From a virus: 64,000 bases of DNA. The stretch is from the IMG/VR virus record IMGVR_UViG_3300031857_000002, positions 124,001-188,000 of that record. One strand, 5' to 3'. Below, piece by piece: positions 48,210 to 57,880 of this stretch (its first letter is position 1; each line of letters begins with the position of its first letter). A program made the position numbers and the translations under genes. The notes beneath the pieces were generated by a model that was not told where the DNA came from, ran no database searches, and was given only the letters and a program-made list of their open reading frames with translations.

Positions 48210-50866
48210 TCAAATGCAAATAAACTTGTAAATGTGTTTTCTGTGTTGGTTGCTGACGCTAAGTTCCATTCCAACACACCTAGCAAGTTGTCAACCTTTT
48301 GGTCCACAACAGTTGCTTCCATCAGTCCGTCATCAAACGGCAATTCCTTAAACCATTCTGGTAGGCGTTGTTCATCAGTGGGATAGCCGATGCTGGTCCA
48401 GCCAAGTGCATTTGACTTGAGCTTGCACACAATAGTTTTCATACCATCCACAATCTGCATTGAGTAGTTGTCACCATTCATCCTACGCATTTGATTCCAG
48501 TTCATTGCGGCCCTGACGTGCCCTGGCATGTTGGCTTTGCCAAGGCGGGCCTCTTCTGCCGCATACTTGGTCAAGTTATTCACACGCTTGGGCGAACCTT
48601 TTTCCCACCCTGGCCGTTCCATAAACTCATACTTGAATTCACGAATACGTTCGATGATTGCTTCACGTGTGGCACCATGCAATGTACTATTTAGAATTTC
48701 CAACAAGAAGTCTTGAATTACCTTGGGCGTATCACTACGCTTCAAGTCTAGGCCCATGGCTTTGGTTTTGCCTTTCTTGCCGTCCACATCTAGTCTCTTG
48801 CCCTCAAGGTCAATGATGTTTACAGCATAACGTTTCTTTGTGATAAACAATCCGCGATCTGCTACCAGTTCTCGACCTGCCGCAATCAGCGCACCCATCT
48901 CTCTTGGGCAGTGAAATGCCTGTTCCATAAAGCCCGGAAAACTCTCATTCACTTGTTCAGCAATGGAGTCATACAGTTGGATGCAAGTTTCCTTGTTCCA
49001 CTCCATGCGACCTTCTGCTACTTCCTTCTTTAACACTGGCCAAGCAGTAAAGTAACAGGAGTCTGTGTCACCATAAATGATAGCTTCGCCTGTGTGATCA
49101 TATATGCCAGTGATACACTCATTAATATGTGCATCCATGTGCCGAGCAATGGCACGACCAGTCAAGGTAGTTGACTGACCAATTCTGTGATCAAAGAATC
49201 TGCAACCTGAATTCAAAATAGCACCATATAACGAGTTCAAGTTAATCTTCTTGACCAACTGCCTCTTGTCCCAGAATGCTTCTTCTTTTTTGTCCTTGGC
49301 TGTTTTCTTTTTGGCCTGCAGTTCTTTACGTTCCGAATACCAGCGTTCCAACAAACCCGGGATGATACCCTTCTTCTCATATGTAAGGATAGTTCCGTTA
49401 GCACTCATGATCCAAGGCTGGTTGCTGTCAAACATAATGGTCCAGATCTCTGCGGCACTGTGTGTGCTTTCTGTGCCATCCTGCCAGTCAATGGTGATCT
49501 CTGTACCACGTTGCTGTTCCATCACCGCAGTGTATTCTAAACTGCCAAACAAGCCCTCCCAGGCCGCCGCAAAACTTGCACCCTTGGCAATCTTTTCTTT
49601 GATATACTGGTCAGTCATGATAGGACGCAGTTGTCCCACCACAGTCTCTGGACCCATGTTCATGGCACGAATAGCCGAAGGATACAGACTGTTAATGTCA
49701 ACAGATCCAATCCAATCATGCAAGCCCTTCTTTGGATAAGCAACATACGCACCTGCGGCTTGTGTGTCATCATCTGTTAGGCGTTGCTTGCGATTGGGTA
49801 CAACCATGCCACGTTCATGTGCTTCATTGATAATGGCCTGCTCGGTCACTGCCACAGCACCCATTGTAGTTTGTAGCAACACAGTATTGGCATGTGCCAA
49901 TTCGCTTGCTAGAGCCAAAAATTGTAGTTTACGATCCAATTTGTGCAACAACAATGTATCTTGTCTGTTGTATTCAATAAACTTTTTGAAGTGTTGATTG
50001 TACAACTGATCCAAAGTGCCTTCGAACTGTGTCTTGCGCTCATTGAGTTCGTATTCGCCAATGGCATCTAAACTGTAACTATGACGTTCTTCATACGTGT
50101 ACTTGCGATACAATTGCATATAGTCCATATGCACACGACCAATCAAGTCATATGTTTGATTCTCGCTGCCAAAGCGTTCAAACATACGCATCTTGGGCAA
50201 TTGTCCCCACAAGCAGAACTTGCGTGTGTCGTCTTTGCTTAACACACGAGTGCAACGATTCACAGTGTATGGAATATCGTAACCCTCTGAGTTCCAGCCT
50301 GACAGCACATCTGCATCTTCAATCAAGTCTAGGAATGTTTTGATCATATCCTCTTCTCGTTCAAACAGCATGGTGTTTTCAAAGTCCTTTACAAGGTCTT
50401 GCGCAGTCTCCCAACTTAACCCACGAGGCGGAACTGCTAGTGTGACCAATTGATCTAACCAGTTTAGGTAGACTGAGATTGCAGTGATGGGATTGAATGG
50501 ATCACTCACTGGCGAGAAACCTCGCTCTTTGTCAAAGTCTACCTCAATGTCAAAAAATGCAACATTGAGTTCTGGGGCGTCTTGGTCTTTGTAGTTTTCT
50601 TCTAAACAACGAAAGATTGGGTTGATATCACTCTCGTACAATTGCTTGCTGGAGTGCATTTTGACTTCCTTGCGGAACTCTTTGTTGTTGCGGGTTGAGA
50701 AACGACTAACAGGTGTGCCGTAGATGCTTTGGAACTTGCCTCGGGCATCGTCATAGTAAAAGATGTAGTTGGCAGGATACTCTTGGTATTTCCTCACGCC
50801 GTCTCGGCGTTCTACAACATGAATGCGATCGTGTTCACGATCAAAAAGTGCGTCAATATAACTCAT
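48206..50866 (-). CDS. 43: Family-B DNA polymerase (gp43-like)
   Basis: An 886-aa replicative polymerase. 3'-5' exonuclease motifs: FFDIEVDF (Exo I), GWNSEGYDIPY (Exo II) and EYNRQDT (Exo III). Polymerase motifs: DINSLYPSAIRAM (A), KINLNSLYGA (B) and YGDTDSCY (C). Size is close to T4 gp43 (898 aa) and no split or intein is seen. The 70-nt leader can pair its 5' end with the Shine-Dalgarno (see finding). Confidence 0.95.
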   Translation of the reverse strand: MSYIDALFDREHDRIHVVERRDGVRKYQEYPANYIFYYDDARGKFQSIYGTPVSRFSTRNNKEFRKEVKMHSSKQLYESDINPIFRCLEENYKDQDAPELNVAFFDIEVDFDKERGFSPVSDPFNPITAISVYLNWLDQLVTLAVPPRGLSWETAQDLVKDFENTMLFEREEDMIKTFLDLIEDADVLSGWNSEGYDIPYTVNRCTRVLSKDDTRKFCLWGQLPKMRMFERFGSENQTYDLIGRVHMDYMQLYRKYTYEERHSYSLDAIGEYELNERKTQFEGTLDQLYNQHFKKFIEYNRQDTLLLHKLDRKLQFLALASELAHANTVLLQTTMGAVAVTEQAIINEAHERGMVVPNRKQRLTDDDTQAAGAYVAYPKKGLHDWIGSVDINSLYPSAIRAMNMGPETVVGQLRPIMTDQYIKEKIAKGASFAAAWEGLFGSLEYTAVMEQQRGTEITIDWQDGTESTHSAAEIWTIMFDSNQPWIMSANGTILTYEKKGIIPGLLERWYSERKELQAKKKTAKDKKEEAFWDKRQLVKKINLNSLYGAILNSGCRFFDHRIGQSTTLTGRAIARHMDAHINECITGIYDHTGEAIIYGDTDSCYFTAWPVLKKEVAEGRMEWNKETCIQLYDSIAEQVNESFPGFMEQAFHCPREMGALIAAGRELVADRGLFITKKRYAVNIIDLEGKRLDVDGKKGKTKAMGLDLKRSDTPKVIQDFLLEILNSTLHGATREAIIERIREFKYEFMERPGWEKGSPKRVNNLTKYAAEEARLGKANMPGHVRAAMNWNQMRRMNGDNYSMQIVDGMKTIVCKLKSNALGWTSIGYPTDEQRLPEWFKELPFDDGLMEATVVDQKVDNLLGVLEWNLASATNTENTFTSLFAFE

Positions 50867-50867
50867 A

Positions 50868-50931
50868 GTCTCCGTTTGTGGCCGGTAAGCCGTGATTCAT
50901 GCTCGTAACGTGAGCGACTCGCTGTTGAGAC
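50868..50931 (-). promoter_or_regulatory. Structured leader of gene 43, possible translational operator
   Basis: GTCTC (from 50927-50931) at the 5' side of the leader is complementary to GGAGAC (50868-50873), which contains the Shine-Dalgarno of gene 43. A GCTC/GAGC hairpin lies between. T4 gp43 represses its own translation through a leader hairpin, and this could be an analogue. Confidence 0.45.
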
Positions 50932-50934
50932 AGA

Positions 50935-50942
50935 TATTTATA
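50935..50942 (-). promoter_or_regulatory. T4-type late promoter box TATAAATA before gene 43
   Basis: Exact TATAAATA on the minus strand, overlapping the stop region of the DsbA-like gene; would start transcription near 50929, at the base of the leader structure. Confidence 0.55.
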
Positions 50943-51201
50943 GAGTTTTGCCAACGGTTTCTAAAATTGTTTCTAGTGTTTCGTGGTCTTGTTTCTCTTG
51001 ACCAAAGCTGGCTTTGTGTGCTAACTTGACTGCTTTTTTAAGAATAGCAGGTTTAACTTCAAGTTCTTCCGCAACAGCTTTGATGGTGTCATTGAGACCA
51101 CCTTGTAATGTATCAATTTCATGCATGACTTGCATGCCCTCGTTGATAATTTGCACGAGTTTGATCTTTTGATCGCCATTGAAAGTTTTGGGTTGTGACA
51201 T
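50938..51201 (-). CDS. dsbA: DsbA-like small DNA-binding protein (87 aa)
   Basis: An 87-aa helical protein (T4 DsbA is 89 aa) that sits just upstream of gene 43. Layout is helix, loop, helix with KAVAEELEVKPAILKKAVKLA, like the DsbA family, which binds double-stranded DNA and modulates late promoters in T4. Assignment is by size, pattern and context. Confidence 0.7.
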   Translation of the reverse strand: MSQPKTFNGDQKIKLVQIINEGMQVMHEIDTLQGGLNDTIKAVAEELEVKPAILKKAVKLAHKASFGQEKQDHETLETILETVGKTL

Positions 51202-51220
51202 AAAATACTCCTTGTTTTCT

Positions 51221-51249
51221 ATTGTATACTTGTTCTAGAGCAAAGTCAA
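51221..51249 (-). promoter_or_regulatory. sigma70-type promoter, TTGACT-17-TACAAT
   Basis: Minus-strand TTGACT 51244-51249 and TACAAT 51221-51226, 17-bp spacer; heads the dsbA-like gene and probably the replication genes downstream. Confidence 0.75.
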
Positions 51250-51286
51250 ATAATGTTTGGCTCAATATAGCCAAATAAATATTTGT

Positions 51287-52168
51287 ATGCCAAAATTCCA
51301 CGTTGAGATAAACAATGAGGTTGATTTCTACATCAATCTCTATAACACAGAACTTGCTGAACGATTCTATCAAGCCCATGCCAATGTAAAACGAGAACAT
51401 CCTGACTGGGCGCAGGCCCGCCTTCAAGACTACAATCGATTCAACATCACATACTTTAAAGAACTGATTGCACAGGCGCAGGCACAAAACATTGTGAATT
51501 GGGCACATTATGAAATATTGCCAGGAGCAGAAAACTACGCTGCCAATCAAGTGGTGTTTAACCACATGCATCGAGACGTTGAAGTCTGCGCTGGAATCAA
51601 CCAGTATGCAGGTCTTGAAGATGATCAACGTCTGTTAGTTGATGAACTACACTGGTGCCTCCACAGCCTTGAGTCACCAGATGCTCCTAAAGATTACAAA
51701 TTTGTGCCAAGAGATATAGTACAGTTTACCTATCGTGGAGAACTATTACGTCCCAACATGTCCAAGGATACTGTGTTTAAAAAACAGTTGTTGCCTGGCG
51801 AAATCATGCTGGACTATCCTTATGTGGGCAAAGAACCACTTTACTGTATCATTCACGAAGACAACGACATGCTAGAACAAGCCTGTAAAATTATTGAACA
51901 TATCAGTTATAGTTGGAAACTGCATTTATCCCCAACAATAGCAACACAATGGGCTGGCGGCCCATGTTGGCCCAAGGATGTTGATGCCGCTCTTACTGCG
52001 TGGTATTATGCACACCAACCAACCCTTGATCGCATGGGCTACGGGCTTGATCTTATTTTAGCTAGATCTGGATTTTGTCCTGTTGGTATCATTGATGATG
52101 TTGCCAAACTTGATTACGTAAGAAACACACCAGTAATCAAACTTACCAACTACGAATTATTAGCATGA
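51287..52168 (+). CDS. Hypothetical phage protein (293 aa)
   Basis: Starts MPKFHVEINNEVDFYINLYN; contains NHMHRDVEVCAG and GEIMLDYPYVGKEPLYCIIH. A beta-rich soluble protein; an HxxRD...H arrangement hints at a metal site but no family is recognised. TAAATA at 51276-51281 ends 5 nt before the ATG, no Shine-Dalgarno. Coupled to the next gene (4-bp overlap). Confidence 0.6.
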   Translation: MPKFHVEINNEVDFYINLYNTELAERFYQAHANVKREHPDWAQARLQDYNRFNITYFKELIAQAQAQNIVNWAHYEILPGAENYAANQVVFNHMHRDVEVCAGINQYAGLEDDQRLLVDELHWCLHSLESPDAPKDYKFVPRDIVQFTYRGELLRPNMSKDTVFKKQLLPGEIMLDYPYVGKEPLYCIIHEDNDMLEQACKIIEHISYSWKLHLSPTIATQWAGGPCWPKDVDAALTAWYYAHQPTLDRMGYGLDLILARSGFCPVGIIDDVAKLDYVRNTPVIKLTNYELLA

Positions 52169-53523
52169 AAAAAGACTTCCCAGAAATTGCCGTTGTCATG
52201 TACAACAATCTTCCTGAACGTTGTAAAGAAATCAGCGAAAACCTATGTGACCTAACTAGATTCAAGTTCAACGGACAATATCAATTTTCAATATACGAAA
52301 CTGATAGCATTACAGCTACTCTAAAAACCCTTATTGGTCAGCACAAATGGGCTGTGGTAGTATCTGCTGGCAATACCTTGCAAACACAGATGTTGATAGT
52401 GGACATTGTCGACCACGCACGCCGCGAAAAATCTCCTTTGAGTTGTCATATTTTAGATCGTGGAGGATATTATCACTTGCATTCGCAGTGCTTTGCTGTA
52501 GACCTTGATGTGTACCAAGAGATTGACTGTCCCGCATTTGAAGAAACGCCAGGGCCTGTACAACTTACAACATTGCATACTACTCGCAGTGAGGACAGCG
52601 TACACGACGATTATACCCCTTGGTGGTTGCATGCTGGCACAGATTCACAGGAATACACTAGCAACCAAGGATATTTTGGTATACAAGTAATTGCTGGCAT
52701 GATACGTGCAGGATATAACATTACCAATATACCTATAGAAATACGCCAACGCAAAAACTATTGTTATCCCGAATACAACCTAGATGAAATAAAGCGTATT
52801 ATTGCTGACCCTAAATACTTGCCTGTTAACGATGGCGGACCTGTGTGGTGGTTCTCGCATGAAATGCGCGATATGGTACAAGGACTCAGTAGAGGTTACT
52901 ATGTGTTGAATACAGAGCGATTGTATTTTGACACACGATTGGTCAGTCGTAAGTTTGATTGCTTTGTTGGTGTGGCCAGCGGAGTCAAGCCTGCTTGTTT
53001 AATCGGGCAATTGGACTTTGCTGATAACTCTCAAGTAATACTAGCAGATATCAGTCCTGCAGCACTAAAATGGCAGAGATATTTGTTTAATTCGTGGGAT
53101 GGTGATTTTAACAAGTTAGAATCGTTGTTGACCACATTCAAACACCAAAATCCTAATCTTAGTCCTATCTATTACCGGCGACAGACATTTGAAGAATTAA
53201 TCTCTTGGTTCTTTTCACACGTGAACATGGAACCTGCTGAGTTTCAACAATGCTGGAAAAAATACACCAGCATGAACGTACAATTTGTTGAGCTAAACTT
53301 TTTAGAACCTAGAGGGGTAGATTTTGTGGTTGATGTTATTAATCAGCACAGTCAAGGCGCTTATGTATGGACCAGCAACTTGTTCCACATGGACTACTTG
53401 AGTTTTTATAAAACAAATCGTTGGGCTGAGCAACGCCTCACAGAATTTAAGCAGGCATTACACACACGCTGTCAACTGCCAGTTACACTAGAAAATGGTT
53501 GGTCGTTTGATTTTTTTAGATAA
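52165..53523 (+). CDS. Hypothetical protein (452 aa), possible nucleotide-binding halves
   Basis: The N-terminal half has Rossmann-like alternation (WAVVVSAGNTLQTQMLIVDI, ILDRGGYYHLHSQCFAVD). The C-terminal half contains FDCFVGVASGVKPACLIGQL followed by VILADISPAALKW, resembling a SAM-dependent methyltransferase core. The overall family is not recognised. Second gene of a plus-strand pair. Confidence 0.5.
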   Translation: MKKDFPEIAVVMYNNLPERCKEISENLCDLTRFKFNGQYQFSIYETDSITATLKTLIGQHKWAVVVSAGNTLQTQMLIVDIVDHARREKSPLSCHILDRGGYYHLHSQCFAVDLDVYQEIDCPAFEETPGPVQLTTLHTTRSEDSVHDDYTPWWLHAGTDSQEYTSNQGYFGIQVIAGMIRAGYNITNIPIEIRQRKNYCYPEYNLDEIKRIIADPKYLPVNDGGPVWWFSHEMRDMVQGLSRGYYVLNTERLYFDTRLVSRKFDCFVGVASGVKPACLIGQLDFADNSQVILADISPAALKWQRYLFNSWDGDFNKLESLLTTFKHQNPNLSPIYYRRQTFEELISWFFSHVNMEPAEFQQCWKKYTSMNVQFVELNFLEPRGVDFVVDVINQHSQGAYVWTSNLFHMDYLSFYKTNRWAEQRLTEFKQALHTRCQLPVTLENGWSFDFFR

Positions 53524-54209
53524 CTGTTGACCAGCAACGGAGCCAGTCGTTCCATGTCTGCTTCGCCGTGTACAATAATGTGAAATCGATCAGTATTGCT
53601 GTCATTGTACACACAATGTGGATAGTGATTGTTAAAATAAAACATACTGCCTGAATCTTTAAATGGTAATGTGCCGTGTGTGTTAACTAGTTTACATCCA
53701 TCTGGTTGATTAAGGCTAATGTTTACGGCCCCACCAAGGAATGACGTGTGATGATCTTGGTGTGGCATAATAAATCCACCTGGTTCCAACAACATAAATC
53801 TCACTCTTGCATATCGACGATAAGGAAATTGTTCCTTAAAAAACTTCACAGTCACAGGACAATAATCCTGTATCTCAGTCCAGTCATACTTTGCAGTTTT
53901 AGAATCTAATCCATAGGTTTCGGCCACATTGGTTTTGGTGGCACTGATACCATGGATGGCCAAGCTACTCCATCCTTGATGCCCTCCTTCGTCGCTACGA
54001 TGACCTACAAACATTGATTTTAATGCCTGTGCTTCCGTCAACATCTCTTTGTAAGGTGCATCAATGCCTAGTATTTCCAACCAAGGTGCATGACTTTGAT
54101 TGAATATCCAACCAGCTTGCCATCGAGGATGCCCTGCTGGCAATGCGGTTAGTGGTGCAAGGTCAATATTACTGTGTTGATTGATAAAGTTGGTTAGTTC
54201 AGGGTTCAT
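53472..54209 (-). CDS. Aspartyl/asparaginyl beta-hydroxylase-like protein
   Basis: A 245-aa protein starting MNPELTNFINQHSN. MPHQDHH gives HxD of the iron site, and PHCVYNDSNTDRFHIIVHG the distal His and 2OG-binding Arg. Hydroxylates Asp/Asn in proteins in related families. Third such protein in the window. Converges with the plus-strand gene (52-bp overlap). An in-frame GTG lies at 54260. Confidence 0.75.
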   Translation of the reverse strand: MNPELTNFINQHSNIDLAPLTALPAGHPRWQAGWIFNQSHAPWLEILGIDAPYKEMLTEAQALKSMFVGHRSDEGGHQGWSSLAIHGISATKTNVAETYGLDSKTAKYDWTEIQDYCPVTVKFFKEQFPYRRYARVRFMLLEPGGFIMPHQDHHTSFLGGAVNISLNQPDGCKLVNTHGTLPFKDSGSMFYFNNHYPHCVYNDSNTDRFHIIVHGEADMERLAPLLVNSYLKKSNDQPFSSVTGS

Positions 54210-54338
54210 AGTTGTATATGCTAATAAGCAACATGAGATATAGCTCACTTTTGGGTTCACGGTAGCGAATCGTTACATCAAGGCAGCAGCCGCCTCACAC
54301 TATCGGTAACAAGTTACCGGTCCTAAGGTGTGTTCAGG
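54210..54338. other. Intergenic hairpin region
   Basis: CGGTAAC at about 54305-54311 and GTTACCG shortly after form a 7-bp hairpin with an AA loop; there is no T-run, so it is not a clear terminator. No coding sense seen. Confidence 0.35.
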
Positions 54339-54581
54339 TTATGTAGATGCTGTGTGCCTTACATTTGCATACTCTTCCCATTCAGCAAACATAGCATTGG
54401 CTTCATCATTGGCGTTTGATGAATGTGCTGATGGATTGGCTTCTTGCCAGATTTTGTGCTTTGCAGCCGCTTCCCACCATGCCGCCTGGCGCTCTGTGTT
54501 GTCATTAATCCAGTCGTCAAATCCAAGTTTGTCGTCATCATATGTGCATTCGTGTCCACTGGCGCTTCGGTATATTGCCAT
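54339..54581 (-). CDS. Small hypothetical protein (80 aa)
   Basis: Acidic, Trp/Ala-rich, starts MAIYRSASGHECTYDDDKLG. Highly helical (ERQAAWWEAAAKHKIWQEAN). Function unknown. Confidence 0.55.
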   Translation of the reverse strand: MAIYRSASGHECTYDDDKLGFDDWINDNTERQAAWWEAAAKHKIWQEANPSAHSSNANDEANAMFAEWEEYANVRHTAST

Positions 54582-54591
54582 AATATGTTCC

Positions 54592-57189
54592 TTATCTAGC
54601 TAATTGTTGGCTGTGTGTTCTTCTGCGCAATGCACCAATTCTAGTGACTTCGTTGAGCAAGCGACTGCGCTGTGCATCAGCAGATTCACTGAGTTGTCCA
54701 GAAAACTGACGATTGATGTATTTTTTAATAAACGCAACGTCATCTCGTGTCTGCACAGTTTCTAACATTTTCTTTACCTGCTTGATTGTTTCGGCAACTG
54801 GTTGTGCTTTGGCAGCGGCTGCAAGACGTTGTTGATACTTGGCCATCTCATCTGGGGTTGCACCACCTGATGTGACTTTGGGTGTCTTAGGTGTAGCGGG
54901 AGCCGCAGGAGCGCCAGGCGCTTTCAACCCTGGAATACCAGTCATGGGCTTGACGCTCATGGTCGTTTTGCCATAGCCGCCCTGTTGACCAAAGTTAGCA
55001 GTCTTTGCTGCCGGAGCAGTCTTGGCATACTTTTCCATGCCAGGCATTTGCATCACGTTGGTAGCATTAAACGACGTTGTGTTATTTGGTTGTGTAATCT
55101 TACCTGGGGCAGGAGTAGTACCAGTTGCTGGCGGCAATCCAGCAGTTGGGCCACCAGTAAGTGCAGGTTGTTGTGCTCCGTCCGCTGCCGAGATTTGTGA
55201 GGGTGTTGCTCCTGAGCCATACATTCGTGCCAGTTTTTCTTTTTCGTAAGGCTTGCCAGTTTCGGGATCAATAGCATAAATGTCACCAGTTTGAATGCCA
55301 GCGCCACGTTGCGGTGCAGGTGTACCATCGGGAACTGTTGCTGGTGCTGTGTAAGGAATACCCATCTTGCCGTATACATCAGTGATAACACCTTGTGGTA
55401 CACCTTGCTTGGCCAAGAAATCCGCAAGATAATCTGAATCAGTTTGGTGCCCTTGTTGTTCCCACTCTGTTTTGAGTTTGGCAGCAGTGACCTTGCGTGT
55501 GAAGTTTTGTGCTTGCTTGCTGAGATAACCGCCGACTTTGCCAGCAGCTTTGTCCAGCCAGTTAAGACCCTTGCCAATCATTCCAGGCTTTACTGCTCCG
55601 GCTTGTGGTGCATCGGGCATGTCTTGACGAGGCACAGCAGGTATATTTGTACGATTAGGACCCATTGCGTCAAGTTCTTTTAACAACGAACGACGATGAC
55701 GATCAACGTTTTCGATCACGGTCAACACACCTTTGTGTGTCAAGTGTATGTTACGAGCAGGTGCACGGCCTGTACTTTCGTTTAGAGCCCAGGCCATCAC
55801 AGTGAGCTTCTGATCAATCAACTGGTCGGCTGGCAAATGACGCAATTTTATTGCTGGTACCCAGCTTTCTTGCACTGGATTTGAAAATTCTGCAGGGTTA
55901 AAATTCTTAATGTAGGCTTTGTCGCCTCTGATATAAGCAGTTACGTCTTGGCCAGCATAGTTTACTTGAACTGTTTCGCCGCCTGGGCCAAGTCTTGGCT
56001 GAACACCGCCTTGTGGGAAAGCATAGGCCTGTACTTCTCTTCCATCTGGCAGTGTCAATGTACCACTGTTACCACCGTCGGGGAAAGACAATGAAGGTCC
56101 TGAAGGTGCTGTGGGCACTGCGGCGTCTACAGCGGCACCACCGCCTAACGGTTCTGGACTGGCTGCTGAGCCGCCTGCACCTGGCACTTTGTCCCCATAC
56201 ATGCCGCCCTTGTAATCTGCCCACAAGCTGCCTTGCCCTGGAGTACCTGCCGCAGGTAAATTAATTTCTTGGCCCTGCTGTAATGCCTTGGAGAAATCAA
56301 TATCTGGATTTGCCGCACGAATCAATTCAGGTGTGGTACCTTGAGCCTGGGCAATAAAGCCCAGTTGGTCACCTTTCATTATAGTATAGGTGCCACCACC
56401 TCCACCAGGTACAGGTGGGGGATTGCTAGGATCATTGTAAAAATCTGGATCTCCTGCAGGTAGCGGAGTGTCGTTGTAAAAATCTGGATCACCTTGTGGT
56501 AAAGGAGTGTCATTGTAAAAATCTGGATCGCCTATTGGACCACTTGGAGCAGACAATGCGGCAGCTACTTCTTGTGCACCAAGACCCATAAGTCCGGCGC
56601 CTACACCTTTTCCAATAATACTAGATAACTTCTCGCCTTTAATGGCAGCATCAATGGCAGCAGTAAGACCGGCAATAGCAACTGCACCAGCACCGCCGGT
56701 GGCCAGGCCAGCTAATCCAATCAGTGCTGTTTTAACAAACAACTGTGTTTTGGGATATTCTTTGGCCAACAATCGATACTTCTTGATTGCGTTCATAATC
56801 TTGCTGTCATTGCCAATTGCATCGCGTAGTGCGCCAGTGGCATCATTATAGGCAGCATCAACTCCGGCAACAGGAGTAGACTTAGTGATAGAACTTAAAA
56901 CACTGTTTATAGCATCCTTGGCAGACGTGTATGCTCCTGACACCGCATCTTTACCGCGACCCAATGCAGTACGATTTTGTCCTGTGGCATTGGCACCTGC
57001 TTCAATGGCCGCAAACAAGTCAAGAATTTCTTTCTCACTCATTCGACGTTCAACAATCATGCGACTTAGATTATGAAACTTGCGATAAGTTACATCTTCC
57101 TTCAACATTTTGTTGTGACGGCTCTCACTAAAAAACTGTCGGGTGTTACCAACTACAGTGTAGGTTGTGAATAATTGATCTACTATCAT
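54592..57189 (-). CDS. Large LysM-containing virion-type protein (865 aa)
   Basis: Layout: helical N-terminus; hydrophobic Gly/Ala helix pair at about 153-182; three tandem repeats around GDPDFYND (about 219-255); a poly-Gly hinge; a LysM domain at about 267-313 (TIMKGDQLGFIAQAQGTT...), which binds peptidoglycan-like glycans; then long Pro/Gly/Ala/Thr-rich disordered linkers and a Lys/Gln-rich helical C-terminus. This architecture fits a structural or ejected virion protein that meets the cell wall. No catalytic domain seen. Confidence 0.7.
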   Translation of the reverse strand: MIVDQLFTTYTVVGNTRQFFSESRHNKMLKEDVTYRKFHNLSRMIVERRMSEKEILDLFAAIEAGANATGQNRTALGRGKDAVSGAYTSAKDAINSVLSSITKSTPVAGVDAAYNDATGALRDAIGNDSKIMNAIKKYRLLAKEYPKTQLFVKTALIGLAGLATGGAGAVAIAGLTAAIDAAIKGEKLSSIIGKGVGAGLMGLGAQEVAAALSAPSGPIGDPDFYNDTPLPQGDPDFYNDTPLPAGDPDFYNDPSNPPPVPGGGGGTYTIMKGDQLGFIAQAQGTTPELIRAANPDIDFSKALQQGQEINLPAAGTPGQGSLWADYKGGMYGDKVPGAGGSAASPEPLGGGAAVDAAVPTAPSGPSLSFPDGGNSGTLTLPDGREVQAYAFPQGGVQPRLGPGGETVQVNYAGQDVTAYIRGDKAYIKNFNPAEFSNPVQESWVPAIKLRHLPADQLIDQKLTVMAWALNESTGRAPARNIHLTHKGVLTVIENVDRHRRSLLKELDAMGPNRTNIPAVPRQDMPDAPQAGAVKPGMIGKGLNWLDKAAGKVGGYLSKQAQNFTRKVTAAKLKTEWEQQGHQTDSDYLADFLAKQGVPQGVITDVYGKMGIPYTAPATVPDGTPAPQRGAGIQTGDIYAIDPETGKPYEKEKLARMYGSGATPSQISAADGAQQPALTGGPTAGLPPATGTTPAPGKITQPNNTTSFNATNVMQMPGMEKYAKTAPAAKTANFGQQGGYGKTTMSVKPMTGIPGLKAPGAPAAPATPKTPKVTSGGATPDEMAKYQQRLAAAAKAQPVAETIKQVKKMLETVQTRDDVAFIKKYINRQFSGQLSESADAQRSRLLNEVTRIGALRRRTHSQQLAR

Positions 57190-57190
57190 T

Positions 57191-57880
57191 TCAACGTTCT
57201 TCCAAATAATCTTGATTGCCTTGTGGCCGGCGGTTACGCTTCTGGAATATCTTTACTGCCATGTCGGCATCATTGACATTGCGGAAACGTGTGGGCAACT
57301 TACGCTCGCCTTGGCGAATTTCAAACCCTCTTTCTTCATCCCCGTAACACTCTAACATACTGCCATCTTCCATAGGGTAAGTTTTTACAGGTGCTTCGGC
57401 CATTACAGGTTCTTGTACCGGTGCTTGAGCAGGCACAATATCTAAATCTTGTTGTGTGGGATCTTCTTCAATCTCTTCATTTTCAGGATCTGGATCATTG
57501 GCGATGTCCAACTCGTCCTTGGCCTTGCGAACCAGGTGGCCATCAATTTTATTGTCGTCTTCCAGTCGCTCAAGATAATCCACAAAGGTACGTTTGACTT
57601 TGCTGAGCATGTCTTCTTCGACTTCTTGCATGGCTTCTTCTAACGGGCTCTTGGTAGGCTCAACTGAGTCACCAACCAGTTTGCCATCCATAGGATGCTT
57701 TTGGTAAGGCTTTTTGGTTAGTGTCGGTGAAATGTCCTTGGGCTTGAACAGCGCAGGCAACTGATCCACAGACTTCTGTTGTTTGTTTAGTCCGTGCTTG
57801 ACATTGACAGGAGTAAGTTTACCTTCCTCTACTGTGGCCAAGCGATCCAGTATTGATCTAATGTCTGCTGATGAACTCAT
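57191..57880 (-). CDS. Hypothetical acidic protein (229 aa), scaffold-like
   Basis: Starts MSSSADIRSIL; the middle is a helical Glu/Asp-rich region (EEAMQEVEEDMLSKVKRTF) and a disordered Pro/Gln/Val stretch, ending in a compact Tyr/Asp-containing domain. Lies between Dps and the LysM protein with ATGA and 1-bp spacings, which suggests a virion-linked gene. Function unknown. Confidence 0.6.
   Translation of the reverse strand: MSSSADIRSILDRLATVEEGKLTPVNVKHGLNKQQKSVDQLPALFKPKDISPTLTKKPYQKHPMDGKLVGDSVEPTKSPLEEAMQEVEEDMLSKVKRTFVDYLERLEDDNKIDGHLVRKAKDELDIANDPDPENEEIEEDPTQQDLDIVPAQAPVQEPVMAEAPVKTYPMEDGSMLECYGDEERGFEIRQGERKLPTRFRNVNDADMAVKIFQKRNRRPQGNQDYLEER

Noticed and set aside
54304-54322. Rho-independent terminator after the hydroxylase gene
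   Set aside because: Hairpin is only 7 bp and no T-run follows on either strand.
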